Origin: Romanomermis culicivorax
Taxonomy: Eukaryota > Nematoda > Enoplea > Mermithida > Mermithidae
Length of the DNA: 64,000 nucleotides
Assembly (NCBI GenBank): GCA_963922205.1
Contig: CAWUHX010000007.1
Coordinates: 310,001 to 374,000 of the forward strand
Direction: 5' to 3'
A program made the translations under genes and the position numbers. How positions within the stretch are numbered: the stretch's first letter is position 1; every line of letters begins with the position of its first letter. Positions 1 to 10,499 of this stretch are shown piece by piece. The notes under the pieces are model-generated. The model was not told where the DNA came from and did not search any database. It was given only the letters and a program-made list of their open reading frames with translations.

Positions 1-11
1 ACAATTCATTG

Positions 12-2093
12 ATTACCAGTAGGGTCCAACTGAAGGTTTTGAAATTACCTTGGGCCGAAGGTTGAAGGTTGAACAGCCTATGCCAAAGCTTCAGTGCAAT
101 ACATGTGTTAGATATACAGAAAGGTGAATTTAATTTAGGCTGTCAGGTTAAAAAGATAAAGTGAGAGATTCAGTATGATAAACATACATTTTTCTTATCT
201 TCAGAAAAACAATAAGCAAATTTAAGATTTATTCTGAAATGTACAAATTTATCAATGATCAAACAAAACTTTAACACATTTCAGCAATCACATTTGTTGC
301 TGTCAGTTTCGTCATTAGCACTATTATAGCTGTTAGATGATAAATCATCATTTTCTTGAGCAACGAAATCTTTGAGCAATATAGTGTTGTAACCTATGGC
401 TCTCAAATTTTGCTTCGAAAATAATAGTTTTTGAAGATTTTTGGCAAAAGATCCATTCTTCTACCATTCTCTAAATCACGCGCACCTTTAAATTCCTTTT
501 GCTCCCAACCAAAAAAAGTGGGCGGCCAAAAATTGCCTTGCTATCTGAAAAATTTTTAGCATAAACTTTAAATTTTATACCAAATCTATTGGTTTATTCT
601 ATTAAAAGTTTTTTAAATTACTTGAGAAAGTTTTGGTTTATCATATCTGAGTTTAGCCCAATATTGTAGTGGGGAAGTGTGGGCAGGCAATTTCTTTTCT
701 GATATGTAGTTAACAACTGCCACCCTAGCCTTTAATTAATTAATTTACAACTGCCGCCTTAGTCTTTAATTAGTGTATGTACTATTACATATGTATGAAT
801 TTCGATTTTGGCTGATCAACATTTACAAAGATAGATCAAAAAGTTTTTGGGTATTTTATACATACGAAAAAACTGATTTTTTCACTGAAAAAATGCATTT
901 TGACACGTTTTTTTGCATTTTCAGAAATCTTGATATGCAGAATGATCATAAATGACATTATGAATGTTTTTTCAAAATATCTAGTTTAGTTCATGTATTC
1001 CACGAAAAGATCTTCATGTATGTACAAGGATGGCTGGAAAGTCTTTGTACTGACTGAAAAATCTTTGTAAATTTCTGAAAATAATCATGTTTACCATTGT
1101 ATTTTATTGTGGTTTTAAATATATTGTCAATTTTCGACTGTTCCTCATTTGCATCTTTTAAGTTGTAAATACCTTCAGCTTGCTGCAAATTCAAGATATA
1201 TTATATACATTGATGAGAAAGTTATACAACTGAATTAATTAACTTTAGCAGTTTATATACTTGTTTTTTATCACTCAGTGCTAATGCTTCTTCTGCTTTC
1301 TTCTCTTCAATGCCATTATATTCCATGATATGTTTACATTTTAGATGATCGAGCAACCTAGTTGTGGACCTCAACTTGGCTTTTATAGATCCTCTACTGT
1401 AAATTTTGTTACATAATAGGTATTCAGCCATACTATCGTATTCTGTGCAAATTTCAAAGTAATCTCACATTTTCTGCATGTTAAATAAAAAAATTCCTGA
1501 AGATACAAAAGAAATTTTCTGATGGATGCACACAAATAAACATAGTTTGTTTTACAAATATGTTCTAAGGGGGAAATAATTTTGTTGTATAAATGTAAGA
1601 ATCTTATTTGCCACGATTTAGCTTGGATAGCTAACTATCTAAATAAAAAATGACAATGAATGAGATTCATTTTTGTTGTTGTACAGCAAATCTATGTAGG
1701 TAAAGAGCATAATTTTGCTTAACACAACAAAAAATGTAACACTGAATTAGTCAATTTTGTTTACTACATTATACATAATGGAGGAGTGCACTATTCATAG
1801 TCTAAACATTTTGAAAAACTAATAGCAAGATAAAACAAGTCGTCTGTCATCACAGTCATTTATGAGTGTAGCTGGATGGAAATGAACCATTATTCATAGT
1901 CTACACAGTTTAAAAAAAATAATAGCAGGACTAAACAAGTCCGTCTGTCCTTATAGCCATTTATGAGTGCACATGTTTTGAAAACTTGAAAAACCCTAAG
2001 CCTTTGGTGTAAATTTTAAAAACCTTCGGCCGGAGGCTGAAGGTAAAAAAAAGTGACCTTCAGCTGAAGCTTTGGGCGACCCCTAATTACCAG
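12..2093. mobile_element. hAT transposon with 8-bp target duplication (body 20-2085)
   Basis: The 8-mer attaccag stands at 12-19 and again at 2086-2093. Between them the left end reads TAGGGTCC and the right end, reverse-complemented, reads TAGGGGTCGCCC. Both ends then run into CTGAAGGT-rich sequence. Short TAGGG-type termini with an 8-bp duplication are the hallmark of the hAT superfamily. The only coding trace is a minus-strand BED-finger fragment, so this copy cannot move on its own. It sits inside the gag part of a Gypsy element: with one copy of the duplication removed, the gag frame runs through the junction without a stop. Confidence 0.8.
1222..1480 (-). pseudogene. hAT transposase BED zinc-finger fragment
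   Basis: A minus-strand reading frame gives a DYFE-like stretch, then CNKIYSRGS, then STTRLLDHLKCKHIMEY. This matches the second half of a BED-type zinc finger: the C..C pair around CNKIYS, a HLK..H tail and the following EY. The first cysteine of the pair appears lost (YLLC in place of CxxC). BED fingers are DNA-binding domains at the N-terminus of many hAT transposases, which fits the surrounding hAT termini. The catalytic RNase H-like domain is not visible. More than 700 bp of AT-rich non-coding sequence on either side complete the element. Confidence 0.6.
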
Positions 2094-2120
2094 AATAGAT
2101 TATGGAATGAGCAACTCTAT

Positions 2121-3314
2121 ATGGCACCTCAACTGCCAGCACCTACCCAACAGCTGATGATCACAGCTCCCCCTCAAGGTCAAGATCAAATCAGTAACCC
2201 TAGCCCAAGTGTTCAAGCCGCTTCCAGTAGTCAACCAACCATGTTGAGTCAAATAGAGTTGGGATCTACTGGAAGCATAAATAGCACTGCCACTATGGGC
2301 CAAGGTGTTAATGAGATGAAATGGCCTGGAGTATTGAAGTGTGCCATGATGAAAGAAGATTATTCAAAGGTTACAAAAGCATTCAAGCATGGGATAATTC
2401 TGAATCAAGAGGAAAGATTAAGACTTTTTAAGTTTCCTCGAACTCTCCCTTTTCACATTAATGTGACAGTATGTAATACTAACACCAAGGCTTTAGTGGA
2501 TACTGGTGCTCAGTATTCAGTGATGTCATCAAATTTTCCTAAGGAAGCTTTTGGTGAAGAATATACTGGATACCCTGAGATATTAAAAGTCACTGTTGCT
2601 GATAGTGCAGTAGTACATGTACATGGTTACATTCAGTTCAAAATCCATTATGAATTTGGATTTTTTTTGGCGAAGGCCATAATAATTCCAAATGTGGAGG
2701 AAAATATTATAATTGTGAGGGATTTTTTAGCACATCGAGATGTTGGAGCAATGATAGATTTTGGTAAAGGTATCATGAAGCTTAATGGAGTTGAGAAAGC
2801 TATAAGTGTTGTACCTAAAGATCATGTGAGTCATATACAAGCTATTGATTGTATAGGGGAAGCACCTACAGTACATTCAATTCCTGAAGATGATCAATAT
2901 CCCAGGATATGCCAATTAGGTATAGTGGTTCCAGTGGTATCATGTACGAAAGTATACATACCACACAGAACTGATATGCTTATTAAGCCAAGATTATGGG
3001 AATGGTCTTCTAAAATAGATCTGAACTGTTTAGTCATAGAAGGGAATAAAGATGAAACAAAATTTAGAATGGATAGCACATTGATTGATGGTAAATGGGA
3101 AGATTTTGTCCTGATGATTTTGAATAATATTGGTTCAGGATGCCAATTGCAACCTTATCGGGTTGTAGGCTACTGTGACTCAATATTACAAGAAAGTTCA
3201 GGAGTATCAGGTGCACAAAGTACAAGTTGTGGGATGTTTAGCATTGAGGATAATTTTGAGGCTGAATATCTGTGCATGATGCATTGGCATTTAGGGAAGC
3301 GCTACATAAAATGA
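2121..3314 (+). pseudogene. Gypsy gag remnant plus aspartic protease
   Basis: This is an open frame of 397 codons. Residues 1-80 are Pro/Gln/Ser-rich, as in a gag C-terminus. Near residue 125 stands ALVDTGAQYSVMS, the DTG(A) catalytic motif of retropepsin-like aspartic proteases. Further on, the sequence ENIIIVRDFL resembles the flap and second half of the fold, with IIVRDFL in place of the usual ILGxDFL. The frame is open upstream too, across the hAT target site, so the ATG at 2121 is internal and not the true start. The frame ends where the linker to reverse transcriptase begins. Confidence 0.65.
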
Positions 3315-4295
3315 TCTCCAAAGCTGATATCACTGAAGATCTAAAGGAGAAATCTGTTGCAAATTTGTCTAAATACAGAGATGTTTTCAGAGTACCCAAT
3401 GATCGTCTAACTACAACACCGTATGTTATGTGCAAAATTGATACTGGTAATGCAATGCCAGTGGCAAAGCATTATTACAGAGCTCCCATAAACCAAAGAT
3501 CAGGGATTAGAGCTCAAGTCCAGGACATGTTAGATAAAGGAGTTATTGAACCCAGCTGGTCACCATGGGCTGCTCCACTTTTCCTAGTTAGGAAAAAGGA
3601 TGGTACCACGAGACCAGTTGTGGATTTCAGAGGTATAAACGAAGTTACTAAAGATGACAGGTATCATATACTTAGAATGGATGATTATTTGGATTGTCCA
3701 GGTAATGCCAAATTTTATACCACCTTGGATCTAAAGTCTGGATATTGGCAAGTCCCACTTGAATAGGGTAGCAAGGAGAAAACTGCATTTATATGTCAGG
3801 AAGGCTTATATCAGTTTAAGGTCATGCCTTTCAGACTTAAAACTGCACCTACAGAGTTTCAAAGAACGATGGAAAGAGTTTCGCATGGTCCAGTGTGGAA
3901 AATTTGTTTGGTGTATATTGAATAATATGATTATGTTCTCGAAAACTTTTGATGAACATTTGGAGAATTTAGAGTTGGTCTTGCAAGCTCTTCAGAAAGC
4001 TAAGTTAACACTTAAACCCAAGAAGTGCAAATTTCTTCCAAAAAGTGTTCATTTTTTTGGACACATACTGGACGAAAATGGAATTTCACCAGATACAAAA
4101 AAAGTGAAAGCTATTATGGAATTCGAATTTCCCAATAGTGTGAAGCAAATGCAAAGGTTTTTGGGTATATTGCAAGGGGTAGGAAATTTATCCCAAACCT
4201 TGCACAGCTTGCTGAACCCTTGTACAAGCTTATTGCTACCCGAAAAAGGAAATTCCGAGCTACAGCAGAACATCACAGAGTATTTTAGGAACTGA
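3272..4295 (+). pseudogene. Gypsy reverse transcriptase, inactivated
   Basis: The 3272-3766 frame contains VIEPSWSPWAAPLFLVRKKDGTTRPVVDFR and LDLKSGYWQVPLE, which are motifs of Ty3/Gypsy RTs. A stop at 3764-3766 is followed by a frame change. The downstream part keeps KTFDEHLENLELVLQALQKA and the FFGHILDENGI thumb region. The YxDD catalytic box near 3912-3925 reads Y-I-E-stop, so the catalytic aspartate pair is destroyed. It is clearly a dead copy. Confidence 0.8.
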
Positions 4296-5251
4296 AAAAA
4301 ACACTCACCTCAGTGCCATTTCTACAGTATCCTGTTTTAGATGGAACTGCAGAGTTCATTCTCCAAACAGATGCCAGTGGAGCTGCACTGGGAGCAGTAC
4401 TTTATTAGAAGACTAAAGATGACAAATGGCTAATAGCCTATAGCAGCAGACTCCTTAAGGAAGACGAGAGGAAGTGGTGTGCTACAGAGGGAGAACGCCT
4501 AGCGGTTGTCTATGGTCTTAAAGTTTATAGGCACTCGTATTGATCAAGACTGATTACAAACCTCTTTTATCAATGAAAGTCAATACTCAAACCAAGGATA
4601 AATTGAAAAGATGGTATTCCATTATAAATCAACTTAATCATAGATTGAAGTTTATGCCTGGTCGACAGAATGTGATGGCTGATTTCCTCTCAAGAATAGA
4701 TGAACCCGAAGAAGCTAAGGACAGGAACCCACAAAAATGGGAATATGTCTCCAAAATTCAATTTTGTAATTTTGGAACTCAAACCAATGAGATTGAAAGC
4801 CAAGAATTTGTACAACAATTCCAAAGGATGAGGGATGAAGAAGTTTAAAGTAGAGACGAAGAAATTGTTCCTGAGCAGACCAAGGAACTGAGGGATATCC
4901 AGGAATTGACGGCAAAACAGGAAAATATTGCACCAACTACCAAAGATACATTGCAGTTTAAAAATGAAATGCAGAAGCTTACAGTAGTTGATTCAGGATC
5001 AGAGAGCAGCAAATCAAGAACCAGGTATATCTGTCCCAATTGATCCTGAAAATATTGCTTAGTTGTTCCCCCATAGAGAGAAAGAGTTTGAAGAGGTGAA
5101 AGGAGGAGATGAAAAGAATGATGATGATAAGGTCAAATATCTGATAGATTTGAAAGTTATACCTCAATTGCAAAAAGAAGACACTAATCTAACCTCTACA
5201 ACAAATTACAGGTTTAAAAGGAATGCAAAAAACGAGGATAGAGTCTATTAG
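4296..5251 (+). pseudogene. Gypsy RNase H region and C-terminal tail
   Basis: The frame at about 4300-4530 reads LQTDASGAALGAVL, a stop codon, then YSSRLLKEDERKW and TEGERLAVVYGL. These are the RNase H core motifs of Ty3/Gypsy elements. It continues at 4540 in another frame with TDYKPLLSM and LKFMPGRQNVMADFLSR, the usual end of the RNase H domain. The rest is Lys/Glu-rich tail, with stops at 4846-4848 and 5249-5251. An integrase HHCC finger and catalytic core do not follow. Confidence 0.7.
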
Positions 5252-6060
5252 TCGGGTCTATTAGCTTCGTCTATGAGTGACAATGAAACAAATGATTGTG
5301 TCACAACTTGGGGGCCATCTTACTTTGGCACCTACTATATCTTTATAAGAAATTTTTCGTGCAGTTTACATTACCATACAGAATACCAATATAAAAAATG
5401 ATTACAGTATCAAGTATCAATATCAAACTGCCCAAAAATCAAAAATCATTTTTTTTATGCTTTGTTATCAAACTAATTTTTTTGAATTCATTACGATGTA
5501 CTTTTATTCATTTCATTTCATATTCATTTTTCATATCATCCATTCAACATACTTGCAAATGCCCTCACATAACAGCTATATTTTCACTGATTTTTAAAGT
5601 TGATTTGTGAACACGCCCCAAAAATTTTCGGCTGGGGGAGTTGTATTTCACATTCACAAGAATTTTTGTATTTTTCGAAACTTATGTTTTTTTCTTCTGC
5701 TTTCTTAACGAATTTAACTTCATTTTGAATTTTATGTGTTATTTGTCTGTTTCCTATAGTTGTTTCATTCTCTATCTGTTTTTTCTTTTCTTGTGTCTGT
5801 TTCTTCTTATCATGCTTCTTTTCTTATTCATTTTTTCATCTAGTTCTTATTTTATGTCTATTTCAATCTCTAAAAAATTTTATTTTCACCGGGATAGAAA
5901 AATAGATCATGCATGCAATAAAACAAAAAAGGAAGAGCGAAATAATATAAACAGAAAGAAATAAGGATATTTCAATAAACGTTGAGGGAACTAAAAGTAT
6001 TTTTTTCGAAAATGGGCAACTAGCTTATTGCACTGTATGGAGGATGAAATCAACAGCACA
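5252..6060. other. AT-rich stretch without recognised gene
   Basis: The sequence is T-rich, especially 5640-5880. The long open frames here code for Phe/Leu/Ser runs and follow from base composition. I see no domain, repeat boundary or RNA structure. Confidence 0.5.
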
Positions 6061-6170
6061 AGATGGAAAAGGATGTGTCAAAACTTTTTTCCACCATGAT
6101 AATGCTCCGGCATCTACCAATCAGTAGTCATCACCTGATACCACAAAGAGGCAGTTTGGGAAATACATGT
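6060..6170 (+). pseudogene. possible mariner transposase scrap
   Basis: One frame reads FFHHDNAPASTNQ followed by a stop. It resembles the HHDNARPH box that holds the second catalytic aspartate in mariner transposases. Nothing else of the enzyme is clear, because a 407-bp insertion follows at once. The call rests on one short motif. Confidence 0.35.
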
Positions 6171-6586
6171 AATGGAGCCCCAAGGTCTGGGGGAGTCAGG
6201 CCTCATTTTTCGGGCTGGAGGTCAGTAATTCCCAACATTTTTGCAGGAGGGGTCTCCTGAAAGAAAAAAAAATTGATTTTTCCATAAAAAAAGTCCAGGA
6301 AATAATTCAAAAAATTGTAGTTTTTTCTAAAAAGACCGAAAAAATGTATTCAAGGTGTGAAGCACCTAGAAAACTGACATTTTGACCATTTTTTGTTCAA
6401 AAATTGACATTTTTCATAAAAAAATTGACATTTTTCAGTATTTTTCTGACCAAAAGTATAGTGGTTCCTAGGGCTATCATTTGGCTAGCTATAAGATTAG
6501 AAAATTCTGGGGGTTCACCCAATGGCTAGCCCTATGGCCCACAATTTCTGGGGGGTTCCCATAGCACGTCCCCCCAATTACATGTA
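6164..6586. mobile_element. probable small insertion with 8-bp duplication TACATGTA
   Basis: The palindromic 8-mer tacatgta occurs at 6164-6171 and 6579-6586 and brackets 407 bp of non-coding sequence rich in TTTTTC and GGGGG. The ends are only weakly inverted (GGAGCCCC at the left, GTCCCCCC at the right). Because the duplication is itself a palindrome, chance is a real alternative. Confidence 0.4.
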
Positions 6587-7690
6587 TGGTTTGGGAGACA
6601 ATGCCCTGTAAATACATGTAGCGGAAACTGGAATCACTTCATTTGATGCCATTGCGCTCAGACCCTCAAAAAGCATTACAAGTGTAGAAGAGGATAGCAC
6701 CAAAAAGTCAAACAAGATGTAAAATGCTCCCAGCAATGAAGAAGCAGTCTCAATTGAGAAAATGATGTGATGAAAGGGATTCATCTTAAACAAATGTTTG
6801 ATGATGAAATGATATCCACACTGATGTGCAAAAATGGACGGTTTTCAAAAGATGAATGCTTAGCAGTGCGACAAGTTGCAAATTGTGATCATGGTAAGTG
6901 AGTCAGGTCACCTCCGTGAAGACCAAGGAACCTACTACTATCCTGCTGAAACAGACAATTTATGCGAGAAAGATGAAACAGAAGCTAGGCTTGACCCAAC
7001 ACTATATGATCCAAATTTGCAGATGGAAAATTAATTTATTTCAAACTGATTTGCTCAAAAAGCTTGTAATTGTTTTTCTATTTATGTCCACTCCAAATGC
7101 TTCACTATCCTCCAATCTGAAACACAAAATTCGAAATATTTATCAACAATAGCCTATTCATTTTCATTTTCAAATGAGCTCAGAAAGCAAAATGGTTCAT
7201 GGAAATTGATGAGCAGATGATTAAGCTGCATCATAGGCTGAAACATTTTTCTCGATTTGTTCGCTTAAACTGTTACAGTCAACTCAAGAAAACAAGCCAA
7301 CATACATATTTATTATTTATTATTATTTGCATGAACGTATCTCTCTCTCTGAGCTGAGCCGAGGCTTATTTTGAAAAAAAATAGACTATAGAACAGATTT
7401 AACGAAGAGGTATACGAAGTTTTGTCATTTTTTGTATGCAACTAGGAGACGTCGTGGACTATGTATTACATAGGAAATTTTTCGGTCCTTCAGCTTTATC
7501 AGTAGGTATGGTTTTGGTGGAAATAACTAGAGTGTCAAGTTTGAGAATTATCATGAAACTTGTCCAAATTTCTCATTTTTGAAATTTATCAAGCTTTGAT
7601 AGTTCCACAATGGAGGTTATTAGAAAATGTGATTGTAAGAAGGTGTATTCCAAGTTGTGGTATCACAACCCCCTATACTACTTTCATTTT
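6587..7690. other. non-coding stretch, nothing recognised
   Basis: Short open frames on both strands show no known motif. There is a (TTATTA)n patch near 7306-7330. Otherwise the sequence is unremarkable. Confidence 0.4.
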
Positions 7691-7691
7691 T

Positions 7692-7990
7692 TAGACAGGA
7701 TTTCTCAGAGGTTTTACTTTGATAAGTTCAAAATTAATCACATCTCAAGAGGAGATATTTTGCGTAGTTTTGTGCACTGAGTTTCGTGGTATCATTGGTT
7801 CTGCTTGGCCACGAAAATTCATGCTGCTACAATATGCCAAAGTTTGAGAATTTTTCTATTTTTGGCATTTTTCAGTGCTCTTGCTAGCCAAGCGATATTT
7901 CAGGACTGCGTTGATCTTATTTGATGAATAAATATTCATTTTACAGAGGAGAGAATAAGCTCTCTTCTGATGCAACATTTACAGTTGTAA
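7692..7990 (+). repeat. left half of dispersed repeat R1
   Basis: The sequence from TTTCTCAGAGGTT through GGAGAGAATAAGCTCTCTTC to ACATTTACAG matches 41,640-41,930 closely. There the repeat goes straight on into TAAATAATTG. Here it stops at 7990, and the continuation is found at 31,604. The two halves were therefore separated by the large nested insertion between them. Confidence 0.7.
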
Positions 7991-8606
7991 CCTGAGGGTG
8001 GGGGTGTGAGAGATGCAATAGGGGAAGTAGCAGTACCGCAAGAATGAAAGCAAAAGGGCTGCTACGGGAGTTATAGGCACTGGGGTACAGTACGTAGGAA
8101 ATGCTACTTGTTACCTCCACCTTGCACGTCATAGAGCCTATATCACATCGAGTGACTGCCCATGGATGATGAGAGCCAGAGAGAGAGACGTCAGCAATCC
8201 TAGTCCTAGAAAGGGCCTTGTGAAAAGCTGGAACCTTAATTTTAACAGTGAGTTCATGATAATTCCCAAAGACTGAAGGGGTAAATTGACAGTGGAGTAG
8301 AAGAGAGAATGTTGGGGCCCAATCCCACTTATGTAGCTTATGGAAAAGACTCACCAAACAACAATCAAATTTGATTCTTTTATTAATATAAAAAGATGTT
8401 GACATAATTGGGTGCTTCCGAACAATTCTCCTTTCCGTAGTATCGAAATACGAGTTTGGTGGAACAAACTTGGTATTTATGCTAGCCGGAGTAGAAGTGT
8501 CATTCACTGTGGAGTACCGTAGGAGGAGGCGACTACAGTAGTAATCATTGATGCTTGCTTCTTGCAGGAGGAGAAGGTCAAGTTGAAGGCCAAAAATAGT
8601 TGGCAC
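7941..8606 (-). CDS. uncharacterised 221-aa open frame
   Basis: This is a minus-strand frame of 221 codons just outside the CAAACA repeat. The C-terminal part has a hydrophobic run FAFILAVLLLPLLHL, which could be membrane-spanning. I recognise no family. Part of the frame (7941-7990) lies in the dispersed repeat R1, so the C-terminus is repeat-derived, and it may not be a gene at all. Confidence 0.2.
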   Translation of the reverse strand: MPTIFGLQLDLLLLQEASINDYYCSRLLLRYSTVNDTSTPASINTKFVPPNSYFDTTERRIVRKHPIMSTSFYINKRIKFDCCLVSLFHKLHKWDWAPTFSLLLHCQFTPSVFGNYHELTVKIKVPAFHKALSRTRIADVSLSGSHHPWAVTRCDIGSMTCKVEVTSSISYVLYPSAYNSRSSPFAFILAVLLLPLLHLSHPHPQVTTVNVASEESLFSPL

Positions 8607-8651
8607 TGGCCTTTCTTAGTTGAGAAGAGGTCAAAGTGCATGCATTCCTGT

Positions 8652-9021
8652 ACAGTCCGGTGCACAAACAATGCCGCATTTGTGTTTGAGATTCAAACAC
8701 TTTTCAAACAATTGGACAAACTTTGCTCAAACAATTCTCAAACAGCACAAACAGTGTTTGAAGCAATTTTGTTTGTCCCGCGTTTGAAAAGTGTTTGAAA
8801 AAGGTTTGTGACCCTTCCTCGAAGTGTTTATGGATCATTTGTGGTGTCAGTAATAAAAGAAGAACAGCTGGTGGCCCGTGTCAGCAGTTGACAAAGTTAG
8901 TGAATCTGTGAGCCTCTTATGCCAAATGTTATGCGACTTTGTGCGAAAATTATTGAAATTATCATACTGGAAAATTATTGTTATATACGCAATATGAGCG
9001 ACCCAATTGTGGGTAACTGTA
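8652..9021. repeat. CAAACA-rich element, left part
   Basis: From ACAGTCCGGTGCACAAAC onward, the segment to about 8810 is packed with CAAACA and TGTTTG words in both orientations. The right part of the same element lies at 30,655-31,506 and ends, read in reverse, with ACAGTCCTACGCACAGAC. The giant MULE is inserted inside this element. Its size before the insertion would have been about 1.2 kb. Confidence 0.55.
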
Positions 9022-9030
9022 GCTTTATGT

Positions 9031-10420
9031 GGGTAGTACTAAAACCCGAATCGGGTCCACGGATCCGGATCCGGATCGGGTGTCTAAAACACGGATCACC
9101 ACGGATTGGCGGATTGGCGGATCCGTGGTTTGGCTCGCCAAACCATGGTTTTTGGTGTCTAAAACCCGGATCATCACGGATCACAGTGGATCAGTCCGGT
9201 GATCCGGATCCGTGGAAAATTCGTCTAAAACCCGGATTTTCATCACTGATCACCCCCCGCGGATCGGGTTTCTATGTATTAATTTTTGATCGGGAACCCG
9301 AATATTTGATCCAGATCATAATTTTTTGATCCGGATCAAAATTTTTGATCTAGTTCAAAATTTTTCGAATTTTTTCGGCGTGATGAGTATTTTCACGTTA
9401 CATAATCAGAATTTGATCCGGATCACTATTGTTAATCCGGATCAAATTTTTTTTTTTTCAAATTTTCACCTAGTGTAAAATTTTTCGTATTTTACCATCG
9501 TGATGAGTAAATTAACATCAAATAATCAGATTTTGATCCGGATCACTATTTTTTATCCGGATCAAAAATTTTTTTTTCAAATTTTCACCTAGAGTAAAAT
9601 TTTTCGTATTTTACCGTCGTGATGAGTAAATTAACGTCAAATAATCAGATTTTGATCCTGATCACGATTTTTGATCCGGATCAAATTTTTTTTCCAAATT
9701 TTCACTTAGAGTAAATTTTTTCGTATTTTCCTCTCGTGATGAGTAAATTAACGTCAGATTATCAGATTTTGATCTGGAACACGATTTTTTCTCAAATTTT
9801 TCACCTAGAGTAAAATTTTTCGGAAAAGAAAATTGTAAAACGATTGAACAACAACTGTGACATGATCCCGAATAACATCTAGAAGATGTTGAACATCTGA
9901 TAGAACAGTAGTTAAGCCGTTGATGTTGCTTTCTTTTTTCGTTATGGGATCAAAATCGGATCCGTACCAGATCTTTAGTCGGTTGGTTCAATTACATAAT
10001 GAAGTCTCTTTTGCAGGTGTATATAAAGAAGAGAAAAGCATTGAAATATCACATCGACGGGATGATATAGAATAAATGCATGTGTATTAGGATTTTTTTT
10101 ATTGCAATTATGTGTACGGATCTGGATCCATGTATAATGTTAGTTGACCAAACATTAACCTCTTTTATTGCAAATAACCGTGTTTACCCAGCCATATATG
10201 TTTACCCAGCCTTATATGTTTAGGCAGAAAATTTTTTTACAAATCTGGATCCGTGGAGTGGTTTATTTAAATTTTGTGTACGGATCTGTATCTTTATATG
10301 TGAATACGTAAAGTATTTTTATTGCACTTTTGTGTACTGATCTGGATCTGTGTATAACGGGTTTTATTGCAAATAACTCTATATGAAAAATTGTCGCATA
10401 GTTTTTCGTATTTTTCCTTC
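9031..10420 (+). repeat. left terminal inverted repeat of the MULE
   Basis: The first 300 bp (CGGATCC-rich, with the words GTCTAAAACCCGGATC and AAACCATGGTTTTTGG) pair with 30,340-30,645 in reverse orientation at high identity. The pairing goes on with indels through the GATCCGGATC units and the sequence around TTTACCCAGCC and ATATGTTTAGGC, down to about 10,400, opposite 28,900. The inner boundary is my estimate. Confidence 0.8.
9410..9830 (+). repeat. subterminal tandem units of about 119 bp (left)
   Basis: The unit contains GATCCGGATC, a T tract, CAAATTTTCACCTAGAGTAA and CGTGATGAGTAAATTAAC. Copies start near 9415, 9535, 9655 and 9770. The last is decayed. The right arm has the mirror array at 30,060-30,450, with GATCCGGATC at 30,185, 30,204, 30,303 and 30,322. 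Such arrays are plausible transposase-binding sites, but no binding evidence is visible. Confidence 0.75.
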
Positions 10421-10499
10421 GTGATGAGTAAGTAAATTTTTCATAGTTTTATTGAGAAAAAATTCAAAAACAGTAGTCCAACATTTTTCGTCATTGAGA

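Larger units (their letters stand above)
2094..5251 (+). mobile_element. Ty3/Gypsy-type retroelement relic, no LTRs seen
   Basis: Gag-like, aspartic protease, reverse transcriptase and RNase H segments follow one another on the plus strand in Gypsy order, in at least four frames with stops. No integrase core and no zinc knuckle are visible, and I found no direct repeats that could be LTRs. The 5' end is split by the hAT element, and a few bases of it remain at 1-19. The element is old: the RT catalytic box is broken and the RNase H part carries a stop. Confidence 0.75.

Noticed and set aside
5641-5964. 107-codon frame rich in Phe, Leu and Ser resembling membrane segments
   Set aside because: It follows from T-rich composition. 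There is no motif and no gene context.
8919-9329. 136-codon open frame with repeated Pro/Gly/Ile-rich words
   Set aside because: It is a translation of the CCGGATCC-rich MULE terminus. The mirrored end gives a matching frame at 30,537-30,773.
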